A stretch of 64,000 nucleotides of DNA from NCBI GenBank assembly GCA_947650365.1, contig CANTAL010000140.1, forward strand, positions 434,001-498,000, read 5' to 3'. Shown here piece after piece: positions 47,050 through 61,788 of this stretch. Below the pieces are notes generated by a model. That model ran no database searches. It was not told the origin of the DNA and saw only the letters and a list, made by a program, of their open reading frames with translations. The position numbers were made by a program, and so were the translations under genes. The first letter of the stretch is position 1. Each line of letters begins with the position of its first letter. Origin of the DNA: Chamaelirium japonicum. Lineage: Eukaryota > Streptophyta > Magnoliopsida > Liliales > Melanthiaceae.

Positions 47050-47060
47050 CAGGGGGTAAC
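47050..47060 (+). other. Purine-rich tract before the 3' LTR, element C
   Basis: CAGGGGGTAAC abuts the LTR, equivalent to the tracts of A and B. Confidence 0.65.
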
Positions 47061-48028
47061 TGTGGGTGCAAATTTTGGCAAGAAGTCTGCAAACAGCGGG
47101 ACCCGCCGGCCCTGCCTGGTGGGCCCCCGAGTACCAGAGCGGGACCCACCGGCCCTGCCTGGTGGGCCCCCGAAGACAACAGCGGGACCCACCGGCCCTG
47201 CCTGGTGGGCCCCCCGAGTACCACAGCGGGACCCACCGGCCCTGCCTGGTGGGCCCCCGAAGACAACAGCGGGACCCACCGGCCCTGCTTGGTGGGCCCC
47301 CGATTACCACAGCGGGACCCACCGGCCCTGCCTGATGGGCCCCCGAAGACAACAGAGGGACCCACCGGCCCTGCCTGGTGGGCCCCCGAGTACCACAGCG
47401 GGACCCACCGGCCCTGCCTGGTGGGCCCCCGAAGACCACAGCAGGACCCACCGGCCCTGCCTGGTGGGCCCCCGAAGACCACAACGGGACCCACCGGCCC
47501 TGCCTGGTGGGCCCTCTAAGACGGCAGCGGAGCCCACCAGCCTTACCTGGAGGATCCCCAGATACAACAGCAGAAAACCGCAATTTACCACCAGAGAATC
47601 CTATAAATAGCAGAGCCTTCAGAAGGAGAAGGGATCGAAATCTAAGATCCAGGTCAAAATCCAGAAACCAGAGCTCTGGAATTTCTATCTTCTCATATCC
47701 TCCACCTCTCCTCGATCTTCTTCTTGTCTCTGAAGAGATCGGAGAGACTTCAGTGACACTCGGCCTGTCGAGGTCACTTCAAACGAAGTGTTAGTGAATT
47801 CGGGTTGCTCCCTATAGCACGGAGACGTAGGCTTCAGCTGAACTCCGAGATCACACTTGTGTCAACCTTCTCTCTACTTGTATGCTTAAAGCACTAACTC
47901 TAAGCCATCGAGACGTCAACCTTCAAACCTACCTTCCAATCAACAGATCGACCAACGGTCTTCAACTTCAACTTCAATTGACTGGTGAGGCGAGGTCTTC
48001 GGGTCGGCACGAAGATTTTTCCCCCACA
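47061..48028 (+). repeat. 3' LTR of element C
   Basis: The LTR is 968 bp, TGTGGG...CCCACA, with ten U3 units (cores from 47098 to 47486). TATAAATA is at 47602-47609. It keeps the 76-bp segment lost from the 5' LTR. It is followed by GATAT and the satellite. Confidence 0.94.
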
Positions 48029-51000
48029 GATATATTCATACGAATGAATTGGAATAGCTCGTACGAATGAATTAGAATAGATCGTGCGAATGAATTTGAA
48101 TAGATCGTACGAATGAATTAAAATAGTTCATGCGAATGAATTAGAATGGATCGAACGAATGAATCAGAATGGATACATTCGTATGAATAAATTAGAATAG
48201 ATCATGTGAATGAATTAGAATGGATCATGCGAATGAATTATAATGGATCGTACGAATGAAATAGAATAGATACATTCGTACGATTGAATTAGAATAGCTC
48301 GTACGAATGAATTAGAATAGATCGTGCGAATGAATTAGAATGGATCGTACGAATGAATTAGAATGGATCGTGCAAATGAATTAGAATGGATCATACGAAT
48401 GAATTAGAATAGCTGAATTAGAATATATCGTACGGATGAATTAGAATAGATCGTGCGAATGAATTAGAATGGATCGTACCAAATCTAATTCAATCGTACG
48501 AATGTATTCATTCTAAATGGATTGTACGATCCATTCTAATTCATTCATACAATCCATTTTAATTCATTCGCACAATCTATTCTAATTCATTCGTACGAGC
48601 TATTCTAATTCATTTGACCAATCTATTCTAATTCATTCGTACGAGCTATTCAAATTCATTCGTATAAGCTATTCTAATGCATTCATACTAGTGTATTCAT
48701 TCTAATTCATTCGTACGATCCATTCTAATTCATTCGCACGATCGATTCTAATTCATTCGAATGATTCATTCTAATTAATTCGTTCATGCGAATGAATTAG
48801 AATGCATCGTACAAATGATTTAGAATGGATACATTCGTACGAATGAATTAGAATAGATCATGCAAATGAATTAGAATGGATCGTCCGAATGAATTAGAAT
48901 GGATCGTACGAATGAATTAGAATAGATCATGCGAATGAATTAGAATGGATCGTACGAATGAATTAGAATGGATACATTTGTACGAATGAATTAGAATAGC
49001 TCATACGAATGAATTAGAATAGATCGTGCGAATGAATTAGAATGGTTCGTACGAATGAATTAGAATGGATCGTGCGAATGAAATAGAATGGATCGTATGA
49101 ATGAATTAAAATGGATACATTCGTACGAATGAATAAGAATAGCTCGTACGGATGAATTAGAATAGATTATGCAAATGAATTAGAATGGATCATACGAATG
49201 AATTAGAATGGATAATGCGAATGAATTAGAATGGATCGTACGAATAAATTAGAATGGATATATTCGTACGAATGAATTAGAATAGCTCGTACGAATGAAT
49301 TAGAATAGATCGTACGAATGAATTAGAATGGATCATGCAAATAAATTAGAATCGATTGTACGAATAAATTAGAATGGATACATTCATACGAATGAATTAG
49401 AATCGCTCGTGCGAATGGATTAGAATGGATCGTGCGAATGAATTAGAATGGATCGTACGAATGAATTAGAATGGATACATTCGTACGAATGAATTACAAT
49501 AGCTCGTACGAATGAATTAGAATAAATCGTGCGAATGAATTACATTCTAATTCATTAGCACGTTCTATTCTAATTCATTAGTACGATCCATTCTAATTCA
49601 TTTGCACGATCTATTTTAATTCATTCGTACGATCCATTCTAATTCATTCGCACGATCCATTCTAATTCATTCGTACGATCCATTCTAATTCATTCGCACG
49701 ATCTATTCTAATTCATCCGTATGGGCTATTCCAATTCATTCGTACGAATGTAACCATTCTAATTCATTCATACGATCTATTATATTTCATTCGCATGATC
49801 CATTCTAATTCATTCGCAAGATCCATTTTCATTCATTCGTATGAGCTATTCTAATTTATTCGTACGATTCATTCTAATTCATTCGTACGATCCATTCTAA
49901 TTCATTCGCACGATCTATTTTAATTCATTCATATGAGCTATTCTAATTCATTCGCACGATCTATTTTAATTCATTCGTATGAGCTATTCTAATTCATTCG
50001 TATGAGCTATTCCATTCTAATATGAATGAATTAGAATGGATCGTACGAATATATTAGAATGGATCATGCAAATGAATTAGAATGGATTGTACGTATGAAT
50101 TAGAATGGATACATTCGTACGAATGAATAAGAATAGCTCATACGAATGAATTAGAATAGATCATGATACTGAATTAGAATGGATCGTGCGAATGAATTAG
50201 AATTGATCGTGCGAATGAATTAGAATAGATCATACGAATGAATTAGAATGAATCGTGCGAATGAATTAGATTGGATTGTACGAATGAATTAGAATGGATA
50301 CACTCGGACGAATGAATTACAATAGCTCGTACGAATGAATTAGAATAGATCGTACGAATGAATTAGAATGGATCGTGCGAATGAATTAGAATGGATCGCA
50401 TGAATGAATTGGAATAGATCGTGCGAATGAATTAGAATTGATCGTACGAAGCTATTCTAATTCATTCGTATGATCCATTCTAATTCATTCGCACGATCCA
50501 TTCTAATTCATTCGTATGAGCATTCTAATTCATTCATACGAGTCATTCTAATTCATTCATATGAATGTATCCATTCTAATTCATTCGCACGATCCATTCT
50601 AATTCATTCGTACGATCCATTCTAATTCATTCGCACGTTCCATTCTAATTCATTTCGTACAAATGTATCCATTTTAATTCATTCGTACGATCTATTCTAA
50701 TTCATTCGCATGATCCATTTTAATTCATTTGCATTATCCATTCTAATTCATTCACACGATCTATTCTAATTCATTCGTAGGAGCTATTTTAATTCATTCG
50801 TACGAATGTATCCATTCTAATTCATTCGTACGAGTCATTCTAATTCATTTTCACGATCCATTCTAATTCATTCGTACGTGCGAATGAATTACAATGGATC
50901 ATACGAATGAATTAGCATAGATACATTCGTACGAATGAATTAGAATAGCTCGTACGGATGAATTAGAATAAATCGTGCGAATGAATTAGAATGGATCGTA

Positions 51001-53260
51001 CGAACGAATTAGAATGGACTATGCGAATTAATTAAATGGATCGTACGAATGAATTAGAATGGATACATTCGTACGAATAAATTAGAATAGCTTGTACGAA
51101 TGAATTAGAATAGATCATGCAAATGAATTAGAATAGATCGTACGAATGAATTAGAATGGATCATGAGAATGAATTAGAATGGATCGTACGAATGAATTAG
51201 AATGGATCATGAGAATGAATTAGAATGGATAGTACGAATGAATTAGAATGGATCGTGCGAATAAATTAGAATGGATCGTACGATTGAATTAGAATGGATC
51301 GTACGAATGAGAATGGATCGTACTAATGACTTAGAATGGATCATCTGAATGAATTAGAATAAATCGTGTGAATGAATTATAATGGATCGTACGAATGAAT
51401 TAGAATAGATCGTGCGAATGAATTAGAATGAATCGTGCGAATGAATTAGAATGGATCGTATAAATGAATTAGAATGGATCCGTACTAATGAATTAGAATA
51501 GATCGTGCGAATGAATTAGAATGGATCGTATGAATGAATTAGAGTAGATCGTGTGAATGAATTAGAATGGATCGTACGAATAAATTAGAATGGATCGTGC
51601 GAATGAATTAGAATGGATCGTAACGAATGAATTCGAAAGGATACATTCATACGAATGAATTTGAATAGATCATACGAATGAATTAGAATAGATCGTGCGA
51701 ATGAATTAGAATGGATCATAAGAATGAATTAGAATGGATCGTGCGAATGAATTAGAATGGATCGTACGAATGAATTAGAATGGATCGTGCGAATGAATTT
51801 GAATGGATCGTACGAATGATTTAAAATGGATACATTCGTACGAATGAATTAGAATAGCTCGTACAAATGAATTAGAATAGATCGTGCGAAAAAATTAGAA
51901 TGGATCGTACGAATAAATTAGAATTGATCGTGCGAATGAATTAGAATGGATCGTATGAATGAATTAGAATGGATATACGATCCATTCTAATTCATTCGTA
52001 CGATCCATTCTAATTCATTTGTACGAACCATTCTAATTCATTCGCACGAATGTAATCATTCTAATTCATTCGCATGATCCATTCTAATTCATTCGCACGA
52101 ATGTATCCATTCTAAATCGTACGACCCATTCTAATTTATTCGTACGATCCATTCTAATCCATTCGCACGATCCATTCCAATTCATTCGTACGAACCATTC
52201 TAATTCATTTGTACAAGCTATTCTAATTCATTCATACGACCCATTCTAATTCATTCATACGATACATTCTAATTCATTCGCACGATCAATTCTAGTTCAT
52301 TCGTATGATCCATTATAAGTCATTCACACGAATGTATCAATTCTAATTCATTCGTACGATCCATTCTAATTCAATCGCACGATCCATTCTAATTCATTCG
52401 TACGATCCCTTCTAATTCATTCACACGATCTATTCTAATTCATCCGTACGAGCTATTTAAATTCATTTGTACGAATGTATCCATTCTAATTCATTCATAT
52501 TATCCATTCTAATTCATTCGCACGATCCATTATAATTCATTCGTACGATCCATTCTAATTCATTCGCACGATCTATTCTAATTCAGTCGTACGAGCTATT
52601 CTAATTTATTCGTACGAATTTATCCATTCAAATTCATTCGTACGATCCATTCTAATTTATTCGCATGATCTATTCTAATGCATCCGTACGAGCTATTCCA
52701 ATTCATTCATACGAATGTATCCATTCTAATTCATTCGTAAAATCCATTCTAATTCATTCGCACGATCCATTATAATTCATTAGTACGATCGATTCTAATT
52801 CATTCGCACAATCTATTCTAATTCATCCATACGAGCTATTCTAATTCATTCGTACGAATGTATCCATTATAATTCATTCATACGATCCATTCTAATTCAT
52901 TCACACGATCTATTCTAATTTATTCGTACAAGCTATTCTAATTCATTCGTATGAGCTATTCTAATTCATTCGTACGAGCTATTCCATTCTAATACGAATG
53001 AATTAGAATGGATCATACATATGGATTATAATAGATCGTGCGAATGAATTAGAATAAATCGTACGAATGAATTAGAATAGCTCGTACGAATGAATTAGAA
53101 TAGCTCGTACGAATGAATTAGAATAGATCGTGCAAATGTATTCTAATTCATCCGTACTAGCTATTCTAATTCATTCGTACGAATGTATCCATTCTAATTC
53201 ATTCGTACAATCTATTCTAATTCATTCGCACGATCCATTCTAATTCATTCGTACGATCCA

Positions 53261-54162
53261 TTCTAATTTATTCGCACAATCTATTCTAATTCATTCGTAC
53301 GAGCTATTCTAAATCATTCATACAAATGTATCCATTCTAATTCATTCATATGATCCATTTAAATTCATTCACACGATCCATTCCAATTCATTCGTATGAT
53401 CCATTCTAATTCATTTGCACGATCTATTCTAATTCATCCGTACGAGCTATTCCAATTCATTCGTACGAATGTATCCATTCTAATTCATTCGTACGACACA
53501 TTCTAATTCATTCGCACGATCCATTCTGTCTTATTCGTACAATCTATTCCAATCATTCGCACGATCTATTCTATTTCATTCCTATGATGCATTCTAATTC
53601 ATTCGCACGATCTATTCTAATTCATTCATACGATCCATTCTAATTCATTCGTACGAATGCATCTATTCCAATTCATTCGTACGGTCCATTCTTATTCATT
53701 CACATGATTCATTCTAATTTATTCGCACAATCTATTCTAATTCATTCGTACGAGCTATTCTAAATCATTCATACAAATGTATCCATTCTAATTCATTCAT
53801 ATGATCCATTTAAATTCATTCACACGATCCATTCCAATTCATTCGTATGATCCATTCTAATTCATTTGCACGATCTATTCTAATTCATCCGTACGAGCTA
53901 TTCCAATTCATTCGTACGAATGTATCCATTCTAATTCATTCGTACGACACATTCTAATTCATTCGCACGATCCATTCTGTCTTATTCGTACAATCTATTC
54001 CAATCATTCGCACGATCTATTCTATTTCATTCCTATGATGCATTCTAATTCATTCGCACGATCTATTCTAATTCATTCATACGATCCATTCTAATTCATT
54101 CGTACGAATGCATCTATTCCAATTCATTCGTACGGTCCATTCTTATTCATTCACATGATTCA
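53261..54162. repeat. Recent 451-bp tandem duplication in the satellite
   Basis: Text starting near 53261 recurs 451 bases later; for example AAATCATTCATACAAATG is at 53311 and 53762. Rare variants such as CCATTCTGTCTTATTCG occur in both copies. I see no difference across the two copies, unlike ordinary monomers, which differ every few units. Confidence 0.85.
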
Positions 54163-54190
54163 TTCTAATTTATTCGTATGATCTATTCAA

Positions 54191-57100
54191 ATTCATTCAA
54201 ATGATCTATTCTAATTCATTCGTACGAGCTGTTCTAATCCATTCGTACGAATGTATCCATTCTAATTCATTCGTACGATCCATTCTAATTCATTCGCACG
54301 ATCAATTCTAATTCATTCGTACGGTCTAATCTAATTCATTCGAACGATCTATTCTAATTCATCCGTACGAGCTATTCTATTTCATTCGTATGAATATATC
54401 TATTCTAATTCATTTGTATGATCCATTCTAATTCATTCGTACGATCCATTCTAATTCATTCGTACGATCCATTCTAATTCATTCGCACGATCTATCTAAT
54501 TCATTCGTACGACCCATTGTCATTCATTCGTACAATCCATTCTAATTCATTCGCACGATCCATTCTAATTTATTCATACGATCCATTCTATTTCATTTGT
54601 AAATGTATCCATTCTATTTCATTCGCACGATCTATTCTAATTCATTCGCACGATCTATTCAATTTCATTCGTATGATCCATTCTAATTCATTCGCACGGT
54701 CAATTCTAATTCATTCATACGAGCTATTCTATTTCACTCGTACGATCCATTCTAATTAATTCGCACAATCCATTCTAATTCATTCGCACAATCTATTCTA
54801 ATTTATTCGTACGAATGTATCCATTCTAATTCATTTGTATGATCCATTCTAATTCATTCGCACGATCCATTCTAATTCATTCGTATGATTCATTCTAATT
54901 CATTCGCACGATCTATTCAAATTTATTCGTATGAATCTATCCATTCTAATTCATTCGTACGATCCATTCTAATTCATTCGCACGATCCATTGTAATTCAT
55001 TCGTACGATCCATTCTAATTATGGATCGTACGAATGAATTAGAATGGATCGTGTGAATGAATTAGAATGGATCGTACGAATGACTTAGAATGTATCGTGA
55101 GAATTAATTAGAATGGATCGTACGATTGAATTAGAATGGATACATTCATACGAATGAATTAGAATAGCTCGTACGAATGAATTAGAATAAATCGTGCGAA
55201 TGAATTATAATGGATCATACGAATGTATTAGAATGGATCGTGCGAATAAATTAGAATGGTTCATACGAATGAATTTGAATGGATACATTCGTACGAATGA
55301 ATTAGAGTAGCTCGTACGAATGAATTAGAATAGATCGTGCGAACGAATTAGAATGGATAGTACGAATGAATTAGAATGGATCATGCGAATGAATTAGAAT
55401 AGATTGTACTAATCAATTAGAATGGATACATTCGTATGAATGAATTAGAATAGCTCATACGAATGAATTAGAATAGCTTGTGCGAACGAATTAGAATGGA
55501 TCATGTGAATGAATTAGAATGGATCGTACGAATGAATTAGAATGGATCGTGTGAATGAATCAGAATCTATCGTACGAATGAATAAAAATAGATTCATTCG
55601 TATGAATGAATTAGAATAGCTCGTACGAATGAACTAGAATAGATTGTGTGAATGAATTAGAATTTATCGTACGAATGAATTAAAATGGATCATGCGAATG
55701 AATTAGATTGGATCGTGCGAATGAATTAGAATAAATCATATGAATGACTTAGAATCGATTGTGCGAATGAATTAGAATAGATCGTACGAATGAATTAGAA
55801 TGGATATATTCAAACGAATAAATTAGAATAGCTTGTATGAATAAATTAGAATAGTTCATGCAAATGAATTAGAATGGATCGTACGAATGAAATAGAATGG
55901 ATCGTACGAATGAATCAGAAGGGATACATTAGCACGAATGAATTAGAATAGCTCGTACGAAAGAATTAGAATAGATCATGCGAATGAATTAGAATGGATT
56001 ATACAATTGAATTGGAATGGATCATGCGAATGAAGTAGAATAGATCGTACGAATGAATTTGAATGGATACATTCATACAAATGAATTAGAATAGCTCATA
56101 CAAATGAATTAGAATAAATTGTGTGTGATCATGCGAATGAATTAGAATGCATCGTACGAATGAATTAGAATGGATCGAGCGAATAAATTATAATGGATCG
56201 TATGAATGAATTTGAATGGATCTTACGAACGAATTAGAATGTATACATTCATATGAATGAATTAGAATGGATAATTTTGTACTAATGAATTTGAATGGAT
56301 CGTGTGAATGAATTAGAATGGATCGTACGAATGAATTAGAATGGATACATTTATACGAATGAATTAGAATAGCCCGTATGGATGAACTAGAATAGATCGT
56401 GCAAATAAATTAGAACGTACGAATGAATTAGAATGGATAGTGCGAATGAAATAGAATGGATCGTACGAATGAATTATAATGGATACATTCGTACGAAAGA
56501 ATTAGAATAGCTCGTACAAATATATTAGAATAGATCGTGCGAATGAATTAGAATGGATCATACGAATGAATTAGAATGGATACATTCGTAGGAATGAATT
56601 AGAATAGCTCATACAAATGAAATAGAATAGCACATACGGATGAATTAGAATGAATCGTGCAAATGAATTAGAATGGATCGTACAAATAAATTAGAATAGC
56701 TCGTATGAATGAATTAGAATAGATCGTGCGAATGAATTAAAATAGATCGTACGAATGAATCAGAATAGCTCGTATGAATAAATTAGAATAGATCGTGCAA
56801 ATTCATTCAAACGATCTATTCTAATTCATTTGTACGAGCTATTCTAATCCATTCGTACAAATATATCCATTCTAATTCATTCGTACGATCCATTCTAATT
56901 CATTCGCACGATCCATTCTAATTCATTCGTACGGTCTAATCTAATTCATTCGAACGATCTATTCTAATTCATCCGTACGAGCTATTCTATTTCATTCGTA
57001 TGAATATATCCATTATAATTCATTTGTATGATCTATTCTAATTCATTCGTACGATCCATTCTAATTCATTCGTACGATCCATTCTAATTCATTCGCACGA

Positions 57101-59410
57101 TCTATCTAATTCATTCGTACGACCGATTGTCATTCATTCGTACAATCCATTCTAATTCATTCGCACGATCTATTCTAATTTATTCATACGATCCATTCTA
57201 TTTCATTTGTAAATGAATCTATTCTAATTCAATCGCACGATGTATTCTAATTCATTCGCACGATCTATTCAATTTCATTCGTATGATCCATTCTAATTCA
57301 TTCACACGGTCAATTCTAATTCATTCATACGATCTATTCTATTTCACTCGTACGATCTATTCTAATTAATTCGCACAATCCATTATAATTCATTCGCACA
57401 ATCTATTCTAATTTATTCGTATAAATGTATCCATTCTAATTTATTTGTATGATCAATTCTAATTCATTCGCACGATCCATTCTAATTCATTCGTATGATT
57501 CATTCTAATTCATTCGCACGATTTATTCTAATTTATTCATACGAATCTATCCATTCTAATTCATTCGTACGATCCATTCTAATTCATTCGCACGATCCAT
57601 TCTAATTCATTCGTACGATCCATTCTAATTATGGATCGTACGAATGAATTAGAATGGATCGTGCGAATAAATTAGAATGGATCGTACGAATGACTTAGAA
57701 TGTATCGTGCGAATTAATTAGAATGGGTCGTACGATTGAATTAGAATGGATACATTCATACGAATGAATTAGAATAGCTCGTACGAATGAATTAGAATAG
57801 ATCGTGCGAATGAATTATAATGGATCATACGAATGTATTAGAATGGATCGTGCGAATAAATTAGAATGGTTCGTACGAATGAATTTGAATGGATACATTC
57901 GTACGAATGAATTAGAGTAGCTCATACGAATGAATTAGAATAGATCGTGCGAACGAATTAGAATGGATAGTATGAATGAATTAGAATGGATCGTGTGAAT
58001 GAATTAGAATAGATTGTACTAATGAATTAGAATGGATACATTCGTACGAATGAATTAGAATAGCTCATACAAATGAATTAGAATAGCTCGTGCGAATGAA
58101 TTAGAATGGATCATGTGAACGAATTAGAATGGATCGTACGAATGAATTAGAATGGATCGTGTGAATGAATCAGAATCGATCGACGAATGAATAAAAATAC
58201 ATTCATTCGTATGAATAAATTAGAATAGCTAGTACGAATGAACTAGAATAGATTGTATGAATGAATTAGAATTTATTGTATGAATGAATTAGAATGGATC
58301 ATGTGAATGAATTAGATTGGATCGTGCGAATGAATTAGAATAGATCATATGAATGAATTAGAATCGATTGTGCGAATGAATTAGAATAGATCATATGAAT
58401 GAATTAGAATGGATATATTCATACGAATAAATTAGAATAGCTTGTATGAATAAATTAGAATAGATCATGCAAATGAATTAGAATGGATCGTACGAATGAA
58501 ATAGAATGGATCGTACGAATGAATCAGAATGGATACATTAGTAAGAATGAATTAGAATAGCTCGTACGAAAGAATTAGAATAGATCGTGCGAATGAATTA
58601 GAATGGATTGTACAATTGAATTAGAATGGATCGTGCGAATGAAGTAGAATAGATCATACGAATGAATTTGAATGGATATATTCGTACAAATGAATTAGAA
58701 TAGCTCATACAAATGAATTAGAATAAATCGTGTGAGATCGTGCGAATGAATTAGAATGCATCGTACGAATGAATTAGAACGGATCGAGCGAATAAATTAT
58801 AATGGATCGTATGAATGAATTCGAATAAATCGTACGAACGAATCAGAATGGATACATTCGTATGAATGAATTAGAATGGATAATTTTGTACTAATGAATT
58901 TGAATGGATCATGTGAATGAATTAGAATGGATCGTACGAATGAATTAGAATGGATACATTCGTACGAATGAATTAGAATAGCCCGTATGGATGAATTAGA
59001 ATAGATCGAGCAAATAAATTAGAACTTACGAATGAATTAGAATGGATAGTGCGAATGAAATAGAATGGATCGTACGAATGAATTATAATGGATACATTCG
59101 TACGAATGAATTAGAATAGCTCGTACAAATAAATTAGAATAGATCGTGTGAATGAATTAGAATGGATCATACGAATGAATTAGAATGGATACATTCGTAG
59201 GAATAAATTAGAATAGCTCGTACGAATGAAATAGAATAGCACATGCGGATGAATTAGAATGAATCATGCAAATGAATTAGAATGGATCGTACAAATAAAT
59301 TAGAATAGCTCGTATGAATGAATTAGAATAGATCTCGCGAATGAATTAAAATGGATCGTACGAATGAATCAGAATAGCTCGTATGAATAAATTAGAATAG
59401 ATCGTGCAAA
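54191..59410. repeat. 2.61-kb tandem duplication including orientation switches
   Basis: 54191-56800 matches 56801-59410 with an offset of 2610. Both contain the same minus-to-plus junction (CTAATTATGGATCG, at 55021 and 57631) and the same private variants (ACGGTCTAATCTAATTC, GAACGATCTATTC). Differences are scattered, roughly a few per cent, so the copy is older than the 451-bp duplication. Confidence 0.85.
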
Positions 59411-61788
59411 ATAATTAGAATGGATCGGACGAATGAATTAGAATAGATTGTGCGAATGAATTAGAATAGATTATACGAATGAATTAGAATGGATCGTGCG
59501 AATGAATTAGAATGGATCGTACGAATGAATTAGAATGGATATATTCATAGGAATGAATTAGAATAGCTAGTACGGATAAATTATCCATTCTAATTCATTC
59601 GTACGATCTATTCTAATTTATTCATACGAATGTATCCATTCTAATTCATTCTCACGATCTATTCAAATTCATTCTCACGATCTATTCTAATTCATTCGCA
59701 CGATTGATTCTAATTTATTCGTACGAATGTATCCATTCTAATTCATTCGTACGATCCATTCTAATTAATTCGCACGATCCATTCTAATTTATTCATATGA
59801 TCCATTCTAATTCATTCGCACGATCTATTCTAATTTATTCGTACGAATGTATTCATTCTAATTCATACGTTTGATCTATTCTAATTTATTCATAGATCAA
59901 TTATAATTCATTCACGTATGATCCATTCTAATTCATTTGCACGATCCATCCTAATTTATTCGTACGATCCTTTCTAATTCATTCGTACGAGCTATTCTAA
60001 TTCATTCGTACGATCTATTCTAATCTATTCATACGAGCTATTCCAATTCATTCGTACGAATGTATCCATTTTAATTCATTCGTACGATCCATTCTAATTC
60101 ATTCGTACGATTCATTCTAATTCATTCGCACGATCCATTCTGATTCATTCACACGATCCATTCTAATTCATTCATACGAGCAATTCTAATTCATTCGTAT
60201 GAATGTATCCATTCTAATTCATTCGTTCGATCCATTATAATTCATTCGTACGATCCATTCTAATTCATTAGCACGATCCATTCCAATTCATTCGAACGAT
60301 CCATTCTAATTCATTCACACGATCTATTCTAATTCATTCGTATGAGCTATTCTAATTCATTCGTACGAATATATCCATTCTAATTCATTCATATGATCCA
60401 TTCTAATTAATTCGCATGATCCATTCTAATTCTTACGTACGATCCATTCTAATTCATTCGCACGATCTATTCTAATTCATCCGTACGAGCTATTCTAATT
60501 CATTTGCACGATCTATTCTAATTCATTCGTCAAATCCATTCTAATTCATTCGCATGATCTATTCTAATTCATTCATATGAGATATTCTAATTCATTCGTA
60601 AGAATATATCCATTCTAATTCATTCGTACGATCCATTCCAATTCATTTGCACGATCCTTCTATTTCATTCGTATGATCCGTTCTAATTCATTCGTACGAT
60701 CCATTCAAATTCATTCGCATGATCCATTCTAATTCATTCGCATGATCCATTCTAATTCATTCGCACGATCCATTCTAATTCATTCACATGATCTATTCTA
60801 ATTCTTTCGTACGATCAATTCGAATTCATTCGTATGATTGTATCCATTTAAATTCATTCGTACGATCCATTCTAATTTATTTGCACGATCCAATCTAATT
60901 TATTCGTACGATCCATTCTAATTCATTCGCACGATCTACTCTAATCCATTCATACGAGCTATTCTAATTCATTCGTATGAATGTATCCATTCTAATTCAA
61001 TCAGACGATTCATTCTAATTCATTCACACGATCCATTCTAATTCATTCGTATGATCCATTCTAATTCATTCGCACGATCTATTCTAATTCATCCGTACAA
61101 GCTATTCTAATTCATTCGTACGAATGTATCTATTCTAATTCATTCGTACGATCCCTTCTAATTCATTCGCACGATCGATTCTAATCCATTCTAATTCATT
61201 CGCACGATTTATTCTAATTCATTCGTACGACCTATTCTAATTCATTCGTACGAATTTATCATTCTAATTCATTCCTACGATCCTTTCTAATTCATTCGCA
61301 CGATCTATTCTAATTCATCCGTACGAGCTATTCCAATTCATTCGTACGAATGTATCTATTCTAAATCATTCGTACGACCCATTCTAATTCATTCGCTTGA
61401 TCCATTCTAATTCATTCAAACAATCCATTCTAATTCATTCGTACGATCTATTCTAATTAATATGTACGAGCTATTCTAATTCATTCGTACGAATGTATCC
61501 ATTTTAATTCTTTCGTATGACCCATTCTAATTCATTCGTACGATCCACTCTATTTCATTTGCACGATCTATTCTAATTCATTCATACGAGCTATTCTAAT
61601 TCATTCGCATGATCTATTCTAATTTATTCGTATGAGCTATTCTAATTCATTCATACGAGCTATTCCATTCTAATACGAATTGTTGGGGGTGACTGAAACC
61701 CGATCAGGAGTTCGCTCCCCCGTGCTCACCAAGTCATCTTGACAGGGAGCGGGATCCACATTGGGCTGAAGGGGCCCAGGGCAAGCTC

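Larger units (their letters stand above)
40812..48028 (+). mobile_element. Element C: internally deleted, probably non-autonomous Tat-type retrotransposon
   Basis: A 7,217-bp element with LTRs at 40812-41703 and 47061-48028 and GATAT duplications. Its LTR ends, TATA box, primer site and hairpin array match A and B. It keeps only a gag leader fragment and pieces of pol from the end of RNase H to the integrase C-terminus. RT, protease, the integrase core and the antisense gene are missing. Apart from a 76-bp deletion, its LTRs differ at only about 14 positions, so the internal losses probably predate insertion. It was presumably moved by proteins of A- or B-like elements. Confidence 0.88.
48029..61680. 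repeat. 23-bp satellite array, right block, highly rearranged
   Basis: 13.7 kb of the same satellite, with many more reversals than the central block. Approximate ends of successive segments: plus 48480, minus 48785, plus 49541, minus 50022, plus 50450, minus 50877, plus 51976, minus 52992, plus 53138, minus 55020, plus 56800, minus 57630, plus 59580, minus 61671. The last nine bases, to 61680, are plus. Junctions vary; several have short palindromes, such as GGATAAATTATCC near 59580. It contains no gene. Confidence 0.95.

Noticed and set aside
26003..61680. Centromeric satellite assignment
   Set aside because: The 143-bp period and heterochromatic look are suggestive, but sequence alone cannot separate centromeric, pericentromeric and subtelomeric arrays.
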